From Chlorokybus atmophyticus (lineage: Eukaryota; Streptophyta; Chlorokybophyceae; Chlorokybales; Chlorokybaceae): a DNA stretch of 64,000 nt. The DNA lies in the NCBI GenBank assembly GCA_009103225.1, contig RHPI01003389.1:888468-952467 (forward strand), in the 5' to 3' direction. Every line of letters begins with the position of its first letter. Within the stretch, counting starts at the first letter, position 1. Under the pieces are notes generated by a model, which saw only the letters and a program-made list of their open reading frames with translations, ran no database searches and was not told the origin of the DNA. A program made the translations under genes and the position numbers. This document shows positions 37,118 to 47,476 of this stretch, in pieces.

Positions 37118-38188
37118 TCAGCCGATGACAAGTGTGGTCTTGCCTCCAATAGGCTGGCGGCCAGTAGGTTGATTAGCAAAGCGTGGGCTCGAGGCGGTTG
37201 CGCGCTCGCACTCGGCCGCAGTTGTGCCTTTGACACGTCGCCCGCTCGCGGGTCTGTTGTTGATGTTGGAGTTGTTGTCGTTGTTGTTGTTGTCGCTGCC
37301 GAAGATGGAGCCGTGGCCGCTCAGGTCGCGAACCTTCTGCGGCGAGATGGGCTTGTTGTGGCTGTTGTTGTTGGCGGTCGCGGCGTCCTGAGGATACGTG
37401 CTGGAGAAGGGAGAGTGGCCGGCAACCTCCTTCATCTTAGCCGCAGACACCCTGTTGACCAACACACTATTACTCACATGTACACACGCACCGACACCGA
37501 CACTTAGACGGATAGCTACACATCCACCCATGAGCATGCGTGCACACACGCGCAAACGCACCCGATAACACAAACCCACACCTCTATGTAGACACGCACA
37601 CAACAGTACCTGACTCTCGCTGCCTCTATTACCAACTCATCACTCCTTATTCATGTGCACACAGTCCCCAGGCACCAAGTCCCCAAATACTCATCACAGG
37701 TGAGCATTCGACCAAGTAACATTCATTCCATCCACTTACGGTCTGTGGGCGTTGTTCTTCGCCTCCTCCTGTCCGTTACTCCCCGCCAGCAGGAGTGATC
37801 GTCTCTCTTTGGGCGAGAGTGGGGCGGCTTCGGGCGTGTTCACAACAGGGTTGGGTGACGACCGCCGCGCTGACATCACGCGGGCGCGGGGACTGAAGTC
37901 GTCCGCGGCGTTGTAGGAACCCAGGGAGACGGTGGAGGTGCCGCCGGGAGCTTGGCGGACGCGAGGGGAAGACTGTGGGTATGTGGGAGTGAGGGGGTGT
38001 GTTGCAAGAGAGTTTCTGTGTGAGTGTGAGTGTGTGTGCAAGTGTGGGTTGACTGCTACTACTGATTCTAGTAGACTGTGGAGATCTAGCGAGGTGTGTT
38101 GTCGGGATGCAGCTGTTACCTCATTCTGGGAGTTGCGGGGGCTGTTGCTGCTGGTGTTGCTGTTGTCCCACCGCAGAGCGTCCTGCAT
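37118..38188 (-). CDS. Jupiter/HN1-like protein with PGG motifs
   Basis: Two exons on the minus strand: 38188-37740 and 37451-37118; 260 residues, hydrophilic and Ser/Asn/Pro-rich, probably disordered. Short conserved-looking islands are spaced along it: APGGTSTVSLG (about residues 80-90), KMKEVAGHSPF, KVRDLSGHGSIFG, and the very end RQPIGGKTTLVIG. Animal Jupiter/HN1 proteins have the same arrangement (PPGG..S..LG, K-K-M-A-S-x-I-F-G, and a terminal PGGKSSLVLG), and plant SPIRAL1 proteins share the PGG-S-LG motif. Both groups bind microtubules. A microtubule-associated role is therefore an inference; the match rests on motifs only. Confidence 0.65.
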
Positions 38189-38921
38189 CTTGAAGATCGA
38201 AGTTGTTTGCCCGGTAGCTGTTGTTGTGTTGCTTAGAACAAGCAGAGGTCAACACTATTGCAACCCAAACAGCTCACGCCTCCCTCTTTGCTCGAGTCTC
38301 ACAACCCCTTGAAGCCAGCAGCAAACACTGGCGCTTTACACTCTGAACTCTGCTGCACTCACACACTGGCTGGCTCTCACTGTCCCCCCTCCCCCCCTTA
38401 TACACTTTGACATCACATAGGTTCAGGAAATCCTAATCAGATATCCATCATGCCCTGCATGCGTCCCATTGTCCGGTGGTAATGGGCTCTAAAGCCTTAC
38501 TGTCTGGCGGTGGTCGGCTAGATTGAAGCCAATTTGCGACCGCCTGCGGTCGCATTCGGTATGGAGTCCGGTGGACTGACCGGGGCCGTGTGCCTCACGT
38601 GACCTGGTGGCGCGCGCTGCGGAGACGGGGCAGTCGCCGCGCGAGGGCATCGCGGGCATCGCCCCTCTCTCAGGTGTCGTGTATGGTCAGGAAAACCGCC
38701 ACGGGCAAAACTGTATATGTACGGGCTGGACCGTATCATGAGACTACAGCGACTAGAGTCCTGACTAGGGTTAGGACTACTACTCTCCCTCGACAGGATT
38801 GGGTGGGATCAGGATTATGGGGCACTGCTTGTGCATGTTGAGCACAAAGCCTTGTGCCTGATTAGGGTTTTGCGGCGGCGACGTGGATGCCGGCGTGGCT
38901 GTTGTCGTTGTCGTCGTCGTC
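38189..38921. promoter_or_regulatory. Divergent promoter region of the Jupiter-like and ClpP genes
   Basis: 733 bases between start codons. A telo-box in reverse orientation (TTAGGGTTT, 38862-38870) lies about 50 bases upstream of the ClpP start. A short perfect inverted repeat, GCGACCGC-CT-GCGGTCGC, lies at 38536-38553. Confidence 0.45.
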
Positions 38922-40981
38922 ATGGCGGCCGCCGCAGCTGCCTGCGTTGCGGCGTCGTCGCCGGTGACGGCCGCGTTGGTGAAGCCGGCTGCAGCGCGGC
39001 CGCAGCCGCGGTCGTCATCGTCGACAAGGCGGCAGGCGTTAAGGGCGGCTAGGGTGACGCCGGCCAGGGCGGAGGCCTCCAGGGGGACATCCGCCGGCGC
39101 TGTGCAGCAAGTTTGGGATGCCGCCTCTATTTCAGCAGTCATGGCGCCGCAGCGAGGGCAGGACACTTCCGACCCCATGGCGCTCCTCCTCAGCCAGCGC
39201 ATTGTTTTCCTTGGAGGCCAGGTCCGTGCTAACCGCACAATATTCACCGCTTACGTAGAACTTGCCAGGTGGTGCGTGTAGGCGTGTTTGACATTCGGCT
39301 AGTTATTTTAGTCGTTGTGAATTTGCATGGCGTGTATGTATGCAAGTTGCATGTCATTTGCTGCGTGACGCAGCGCACACGCAAATCACCGTATGCATGC
39401 ATGCCTGTCATCATTGATTGGGTACAAATCTAGCAGCGGCTGACGGGATGAAAACTTATCAACCGCAAGCGTCAAACATTTCGGTGTTACATAGTTGATG
39501 GATTCCCCTGATTGACGCTCAGGCTGCACAACTTTGGCAGCAGGCCAGTTTTGCGTTGCAGTCACTTGAGCGTAATGTGTGTGTTTGCCTTCATCACAAT
39601 TCTTAGCCAAACAGCATATACATGCACATGGCAGTTGGGGGTACCAAAGTGGCTACTGGCTAGCGGCCGTTACAGCAATTGAAAATCCTTTTATGTGTCA
39701 GGTTGACGACTTCAGTGCGGATGCAGTTGTGAGCCAGATGCTGCTGCTAGATGCGCAAGATCCCACCAAGGACATCAGGTTATTCATCAATTCCCCCGGA
39801 GGATCGGTCACAGCCGGTATGTGCACAGTACTTGGTTGTTGGGCTTTTGTTGGCTACAGTGTACACGTGTTCACTGTCGGTAATGTTGCAGTGTACATTT
39901 GTACAGTGTGTTCACTGTACATATGCTTTGCTGCAACTTATGCATACAGTAAAACGCATGCGTGTCCACTGTACGTTTGTCGTTCAGCTTGTCTACATAA
40001 CTTCTTCACTGACGGCGGTGTTTGATTGCAGGTATGGGCATCTATGATGCTATGCAGGTATGATTGGGAGAGGCAGTCGACACGTTATCAATGGAAATGC
40101 GCAAAGTGGTCATTTCTGATTCATTCGTTGTGTGCCATTTCAGCTTTGCCAGGCGGATGTTTCCACCGTGTGTTTCGGGCTCGCTGCTTCTATGGGTGCG
40201 TTCCTTTTGTGCGCCGGCGCTAAGGGGAAGCGCTACGCCATGCCCAATGCTCGCATCATGATCCATCAGCCCCTTGGTGGCATCTCTGGACAGGTGCGGG
40301 TGGCATCGCGTTGTTTTGCTTGCTGTTGGCTTGATGACACGCACATGCGCATGCATGGACACACGCACCTGCATGCTCGTGCTGTGTGCATGTGTGTGTG
40401 CTTGCGTGGTTGCAAGTCTCATGATGCTTGCGCATGCACTATCATTTTGTGTGCATGTATGTGGGCGTAAGCATCTGCACTCTCATGATCCTCAAGTTGT
40501 GGTTGGAAATTGAATGCACATGCATCTACGTCAGGCCGACGACATGGAGATCCAGGCTAAGGAGATCCTTTTCCACAAAGAGAACCTGCAGCAGATTATG
40601 GCCTACCACAGTGGCCAGCCCGTTGAGCGGGTACGCAACAGAGCTTCTGTGTTATTTTATGAGTTGAATCGTGACCTCCTCCTGCTTGTTGTGTGCACTT
40701 GCATTTCGCCCAGTTGAGACATTAATGTTTGTTTGTGCGTGCAGATTGCTAAGGACACGGATCGCGATTTCTACATGAACCCAAAGGAGTGCATCAAGTA
40801 TGGCATGATCGACCACATCATCGGTAATGACAGCAAGGGTGTTGTCGCCCCTGATGGCACCACACAGAATGTCAAGTTTGATCCCTTTGAGCCCGAACCC
40901 ACTGAGTACATGAAGAAGCGCATGGCTCGTTGGCCCTTTGAGATGCCAGACGATCTGGACATGACAAAGCCTGCCTCATAG
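38922..40981 (+). CDS. CLPP: Nuclear-encoded plastid ATP-dependent Clp protease proteolytic subunit (ClpP3/P4/P5 class)
   Basis: Six exons: 38922-39221, 39702-39816, 40032-40057, 40144-40293, 40535-40630, 40745-40981; 307 residues. Residues 1 to about 80 are an Ala/Arg/Ser-rich transit peptide. The ClpP fold follows: [36 protein letters not shown], catalytic Ser in [11 protein letters not shown], catalytic His in [11 protein letters not shown], and the third-triad Asp in [12 protein letters not shown]. It is therefore a protease subunit (ClpP), not an inactive ClpR. The C-terminal extension ending [12 protein letters not shown] resembles that of plant ClpP3. The protein would assemble into the stromal Clp core ring. 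Exon 3 is only 26 bases. The first donor is GTCCGT. Confidence 0.92.
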
Positions 40982-41902
40982 ACACTCTTATTCGCACTCG
41001 CTCGCTTACGCTCTCTTCATGAAGTGTCCACTCTCTCTCCACGCACACGCACACACTGCTTGGACGATGCGCTGACTCCCGCGGTGTGTGCTGTGTAGGC
41101 ACGGCGGGAACAGAGTGATGACAATGGTTACGCCCACTCACTCTCTCTGAGGTGGAGTTTCATCATGTATCAAGTTACAATTATCCGCTGCTGCTTCTAG
41201 CTATTGACATGAGTTGACTTTGGAAAGGAGATTAAGACCTTGCTATGGAAACTTGTGTCAGCCACCATAGCTCTCTGGCAAGTACAGACAGCAAAATCAC
41301 GCCACTGCTAGTATTGTGTCTTTGTGCAAAGGGTGGTGTGGTGAGGTGGCTGCATGCTTGGATGAGCGCTTTTACTGCTTCCTCACGGTTGACACATCGC
41401 ATCACCACTACCAGCAGGGTACTTTCACTTCATACTTACTGCACACCATGCCACAGCTTGTTCCCCCGGGAACCAGTTGCTTGAGCTGTGGGACAGACAT
41501 TGCAGGCCCGCTGAAGTCGAGCATTGGATATGAGCCGATAAGTACCATGGACCTTGTAATTGGCAACATGCAACTCTGTGTTACGTGTACAATATTAGTC
41601 CAGATGTAAAATTTGTTTTGTGAACGAAAACAGGTGTTGCAACTGACAATACTGCTGGGATTGTACAATGTATTCAAGCAACTCGCTGGGCGTCATGACC
41701 AAATCCATTCACGTATATATACAATCCTGGAACATAGACGGCTAATCCAACTTTCAAAGGAGTATCACAACTGACAGTATGTCGCCCCATAAAATTGGCA
41801 ACTGGTATGCACAACAACACACTACCAAGTTTAATTACGAAGGAACAAGGCTAGGATCGGAGGGTGCATTTACCATTTGCCAACCGTCCACACTCTAACA
41901 CA
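40982..41902. other. Convergent intergenic region
   Basis: 921 bases between the ClpP and NADH dehydrogenase stop codons. CT-rich just after ClpP (3' UTR). Frames of up to 97 codons near 41316-41609 show no motif. Confidence 0.5.
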
Positions 41903-44900
41903 TCATATCTTTGACATGTCACGCCCGAAGAAAAACGTCTTAAACCAATCCAGCGGCACCTGCACGACATCACCATGTTAGCCACACATGCGCGCGCGCA
42001 CGCACACGCACTTGCACACAGTGTACCTGTATCCAGAGTCTCATTGACCCTTGCTTGGACCAGTACGCGCTTCTCCACAGCACCCACGAGCCGAACCCCG
42101 ACAGCTTTGCATCATCCCTGTGGTGTGGGGTCAAAATTACAATCACCACCACCATCATCAAGATCAACAACAACAGCAGCAGCAACAACAGCAACAACAA
42201 CAACAGTAATACTCACTTCAACTCGGCGAGGGCGGCGTACTCCCCAATGTACGCCATCATGCCTCGGTGCACGTAAACAAAAGCAGGGGGCTTTGTTTGT
42301 TTCTCATTCACTGCATCATCACTCATGGCTTCCAACTCTGGCAGGTGCTTCGCTAAGTAGCTCGCCTGCGCCTCTGCCACCTGAAGGATGCGTTATTGTG
42401 ATGGACTTGTGTGTGCTTGTGTCATGTGGATGTGTGTGTAGTGCAGTCCCATGTCCTTGCCTGTGCGGTGGCAGGCATGGACGTCCCGTCGATATCGGCG
42501 CAGTCCCCGAGGGCGTATACGTGGTCTTGTCCCACCGCGCGCAAGTACTCGTCCACCTAGATGTATCATAACATGCAACGTGTGAACACATCTACAAGCA
42601 CACGCACACGCACACACACATACACGCACATGCACACGCACGTGCACTGTCACCTTGATCCTGCCGCCTTTTGTCTTTTCCCACTGTAGGCTCTTGATAA
42701 GTGGCACAGGCGTGACGCCAGCCGTCCACACTGTGTGTATGTCAGTCCATGTTGAAATTGTGGTACAGCTATAACATGCAAACACCATTTGTACAAATGC
42801 GCATCATCTCTCACCGCATAACCCGCACGGCACCTCGCTCCCGTCACTCAGCACCACAGCGTGCTTCCTAACCTATGTGGGTATACATAAAACGATTGAG
42901 TAAGTAAGCCTTGTGTGCGTGTGGGTGGGTGTGCGCGCGCATGTGTGCAATTGAGTGGGTGACAGGGTGGGTGGATGAGATATACACACCTCTATGACGG
43001 AAAGCTGTTTGATGTCCATGTAGGGCCGGTCCGCTAACTTGCGCAGAGCAAATTGCCTCAGCGACACGTCAAATGCACCTGCCAACAACCCAACAAGGTG
43101 CATGAGAGACACATGCACAAAGTTACGCACACACGCACAAGCACACACGCACACACACACACGCCCGCGCGCGCGCGCGCAGGCATGCATACTCACTCAC
43201 CGAGCACTTCCCTCGCTTCAACAAGCGTCACGCGCACATGCTTCGACAACGACGGGAAGTACCTCACCGCATCCTGACGAGTAACACTGAGTCAGTCAAT
43301 GAACAAGCCACAGCGAGCGGGTTTGGGTGAAACCAACACCCAACATGAGAATGTGTGCACCTGTCGGAGGAAGTCGTGAAGCTCCCCACAGAACTCCACG
43401 CCTGTGGGACCACCGCCAACCACGACAAAATGCCTGCCATTTGCGGGCACGTGCGTGTGGGTGAGTGCGCACGCACGCACGCCCATGCATTTGCGTGTGT
43501 GTATATGAGAATGCGTGCTTATGTATGCGTGTCTGCATGCGTGCGTGTGCATGTATGTGCATACGCATGCACATGCCTGTGTGTGCGCGCAGGTGTAACG
43601 GCCTTGGTCACAAAGAGCGTCTATGTGTGCTTGTGCGCAACTAAAATTGCGCGCAGACGTGTAAGTAAGACCCACACCAAGTGTCACACCTCAATGACTG
43701 ACACTCACATTCACACTCACAGCAGTTCGCTGCGCTTAGTCTCATCGACCGTCTCCTGCACGGCCGTCTCAAAGTTATCGATGATCCTCCTCCTCACCGC
43801 CTGCACACACAACATTACAATTACCCACCCACCACCACCACCACCACAACTACAACATCCTCCCACATCATCCCTCACCCTCGCGTCCGCCACTTGCTTG
43901 AGGAACATCGCGTACTCCTCGGCTCCCTTCACGCCGTACGTGGCGACCCGCGCCCCGACGGCCACGGCGAGGGCGTCGTATGGCACCGCAAACACGCTGC
44001 CTGCAACCTCGTCCTCGTCCGTTGCCGACACACACCGAAGCTCCCTTTTCTGGGTGTCTATACCTGCACGTGCACGTGCGTGTGCGTGTGCATGCAAAAT
44101 CACGCACGCACGTGTGTGAGTGCACATGCGCCTGTGCGTATGCGTGTAAGCATGTGCGCAGCTCAGATGTTGAGTCATGCACGCGTGCGAAGAGTTTCCG
44201 CAGGTAATACCCACCCGTGACTTGCGCGAGGTTGAAGTCGTGCTCGTCGCGGAAGCCCGTAGCTCGCACCGCCTGCACCACGCTCCGGAACTCCAAAGTC
44301 CCAACCGCAGTACTGCACACCATTGTCAACAACACTCACATCACCACCACTCACCCACCCACCCACCCACCCCTCCCCTCACCTTGCCAGCAGTGGCGTG
44401 AACAGGAAGTGGTTCCTTGGGCTGACCACCCGCACGTCGAAGAGTCGCCTGTCCACCTTGCGGAGGAGACCCATGCCGGCCCAACCGGTACCCAGAATCA
44501 CGAGACGCCTGATTGAATGAATGAATCAGTGAGTGAAGGAGTGAGTGAATTGGGATTTCACTGCGCTCACTTGCGAGGTGTGTTTTTCAAGTCTGCTGTT
44601 GATGAGGAGGATGTCAAGGGTGATACCGTCGCTTTGAGTTTGTCTGCCAGGGCGCGCAAACCACGACGCAAGCCACCGCCGCCTGAGATGTATTTAAAGG
44701 CACTATTCGTGTGGACACCGGAGGCATTGCGTGTGTTGTCAACATGGAAAAAGGGAAGGGAAGGGTTCAACACACCATTCACCCTGTTGATCGCTAAAAC
44801 ACTTCAACAGCTTCTGAATGGTTTGTGTGCATGCACGCATGCATGGTGTGCAACTGCTTTTCCTTTTGTTGGTTGATCACGCTGAAAAGAAGGTGCACCT

Positions 44901-45079
44901 CTACGTGCTAACCTGACTGTACAGCACCACACGCAATCAGATGATTAGGTTGCTTTGCATGGACATGTTGGCTTCAACATTATACGATGCATGGACAACA
45001 CACAAAGCTGCGTGCCATGCAAAACCAATCAACATAAAGGGGTGGTGGCTATTGGTGTAGTAAAACACGTACCAGCCAT
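41903..45079 (-). CDS. NDA: Type II NAD(P)H:quinone oxidoreductase (NDA class, no EF-hand)
   Basis: Fifteen exons on the minus strand: 45079-45073, 44682-44571, 44508-44383, 44312-44215, 44063-43879, 43800-43721, 43433-43361, 43273-43201, 43078-42990, 42872-42815, 42730-42654, 42556-42461, 42380-42217, 42117-42027, 41959-41903; 461 residues. A rotenone-insensitive single-subunit dehydrogenase of the inner mitochondrial (or plastid) membrane. Seen: FAD-binding [26 protein letters not shown], second dinucleotide fold [43 protein letters not shown] and the membrane-binding end [14 protein letters not shown]. No EF-hand insert is present, so NDA rather than NDB. The first coding exon would be just ATG-GCT-G; this start is inferred and less certain. 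One intron uses a GC donor (CAG/GCAAGG at 42460). Confidence 0.9.
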
Positions 45080-45448
45080 AACTGCCGCTGCTGCGACTTC
45101 AGGGCTTACGCTTGAATCTGCATGATTATATCTGAGGTATTTATTCTCGCTACAGCAAGGCAAAACTGTACAACTTGTTGTGTCACACAACAACGCAACT
45201 CATCAGGCCACAAGCTCACCAGCGCATGTTGGTCTCTAATTCTTTGTTGACACACATGCACAGTGCATCGGTATACGTGTACTGCAGGGTACGACGCTTC
45301 AATGCCGTGGTACCGTACCGTTGTGTATAGCAGATTACGTAACGCCGACAATACCACCGCGTAACGCAGATACGGACCAGACCGGACCAGAACAGAACAG
45401 GTCAGGCCAAGCTAGGCCAAGGAGGACAGAGATTGCCAGCCGCCATCC
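45080..45448. promoter_or_regulatory. Divergent promoter region
   Basis: 369 bases between the NADH dehydrogenase start and the next plus-strand start. It includes a short imperfect repeat of GGACCAGA/GAACAG/GGCCAAG near 45376-45420. No defined element recognised. Confidence 0.4.
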
Positions 45449-46731
45449 ATGCAGCGGCGACTGTGGCGGCAGTTGCTGCAGACGACAACGACGAAGACGA
45501 CGACGAAGACGACCACAACGCCGTTTTCCTCCTCTACCACCACCGCCGCCGCCAGACCTGCAGGTGCATCCTGCCTCCCCCCTGGGCTGGCCTGGCCTGG
45601 TGTTACCACCATGCATGCTGACTGTGTGATGTTGTTAGAGGTGACAAAGGGCGTCAGGAAAGACATAGACTACAACAACTTCTCTGAGGTGGTTGAGGTG
45701 CTGTTCACGCAGAGGGACGCCAAGCCAAAAGGGTGAGAGTGGTCAACGTGTACATGTGGGTAGTGTGCGAAGGTCGTTTGTGTCTGTTTTGAACAAGGTG
45801 GCTCATGCAAGTGCAGGTGGGTGTGGTATAGCTGGCAGCTGTTCACGGCGCTACTGCCACCAGCAGGCAAGAGAGATGCGTTGTTGTGTTGGTTGTTGTT
45901 GTCACTGTTGTTGTTGCTGCTATTGTTGTTACACAAGCGTGCACACATGCGAAATGACGTGGATTGTGGGTGGATGTATCTGTTGCATTGTTGCAGATGC
46001 CAACCAGTTCTCGTGTATTGGTCATGCAAGTATTGGTTTGGAGTTGCATGGCACGTGCATCTCTCAGGTGAATGTACTGTATTGTACTGTCATGCACTGA
46101 ACAGCAGACAGTGATCATACTACTGTGCAAGAACATTGACAGGTCTTGTGTGCATGTCTGCAGGGGTGTTTCTGCTGGTGGGTTTGGCCAAATGGGACCA
46201 GCGGCGCATGAAAGAGGTGTGATCACCTGTTATCACTTCATTGACAGTTACCCACCCAACTGACTTGTGAACAGTCTCATCACCATTGAGTACCCAAATG
46301 TGTGTGCTCGCACATGGACGCACGGACACGCTTACGCTCACGCTCACGCTTAGGCACGCGTGCACATATACAAGTACACATATCCCTCCCTCCCCATCAC
46401 CTCACATTGTCAAACACACATATCTGGGCAGAAATACGGCGAGGATGCGGTGTCGTCCCGCATGCAATCACTAACAAGCCCACCTCCGCCTCCACCTGAG
46501 CCCGCTCCTGCTGCCACTCCCAATCCCACTCCTACCTCCACTCCTGCTCCTGTTGCTACTTCGCCTCCCGCTGCTCCTACTTCTGCTCATGAGCGACCAA
46601 CTGATGGTTTAGCCAAGGAGTTGGAGGACAGGGTGAGGGCGCTGGAGGGGCAGGTTGGGAGTCTGAGGGAGAGGGAGAGGGAGAAAGAGAGGGGGAGAAA
46701 GAGAGGAGAAGGAGAGGGGAGGAGGGAGTAG
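45449..46731 (+). CDS. Unrecognised single-pass membrane protein with coiled-coil tail
   Basis: Four exons: 45449-45732, 45997-46067, 46164-46216, 46432-46731; 235 residues. I do not recognise the family. The N-terminus (MQRRLWRQLLQ, then Thr/Ser/Ala-rich) looks like a mitochondrial or plastid presequence. A polar segment (KGVRKDIDYNNFSEVVEVLF) leads to a hydrophobic, aromatic stretch YWFGVAWHVHLSGVFLLVGLA (about residues 105-125), then KWDQRRMKEKYGEDA. A Pro/Ala-rich linker follows, and a highly charged Glu/Arg coiled-coil end that runs into a purine-rich repeat. Exons 2 and 3 were found because only this path keeps the frame through all splice sites. Encoded next to the mitochondrial NADH dehydrogenase; an inner-membrane role is possible but speculative. 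Confidence 0.6.
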
Positions 46732-47476
46732 TAGTCAGGGGAGTGCTACTGCTGCTGTTGGTGGTGGTTTGAAGACGTGTTGCCTCTGGGAACGCTGTGC
46801 GTGATAGCTTAGAAACATAGAAATGTGCTGTTGTCGAGGTTTGCACAGTGTGTGAAGTTTGCGCGTGGCTACCAAGAGGCTATCCCTTGGGGTGAGCGTG
46901 TTGCTCATGCAGGAAAGCAGTATCGTGGACTGTTGGCACACATGGTGCCCACTTTGTGCACCAGATGTCGTGAATAGGGCTTGTCGAGTAAACTGTGTGC
47001 ACCGTGATGGCCCTGAGTCAAGAGCCATGTCTCTCAGGGACGGAGTATGGAAAGTTGCAAACATAGTTGATGCAAGTACGATGCACTGTGAGTGCCCTAT
47101 GCACATGCAATAACTTACGGAAAGCAAAATGAGTCCTAAATGGCTGGCCAACTCCTACGACCTGCTAACACGTAGATCTGCATGCACAGCCGAAATTGCA
47201 AGCTGTCACATCAACATACAGACCACCTGCACTGAGCAATGTCCTGCGCAAACATCACATTCTACCCATATTTTCGCCACGAACACAATCCATAACCTGT
47301 GGTGCGAACTCACGCAGAGCAACCTTACTATGGCCAAGTTTATACAACGGCAGCAAAGCTACAACAGATCTCCCTTCAACTGCATCATGTGGACATCAAG
47401 CTACAGAGTCACGCAAGTTGATGTCAATTTATGAACACATTGTACAAGCAATACATAACAACACCATCTTGCCAGC
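46732..47476. other. Convergent intergenic region
   Basis: 745 bases. A 138-codon minus-strand frame (46735-47151) has no motif and unlikely composition. Probably the two 3' UTRs. Confidence 0.5.

Noticed and set aside
46735-47151. 138-codon minus-strand frame
   Set aside because: No recognisable motif and no splice context; it fits the convergent 3' UTR region.
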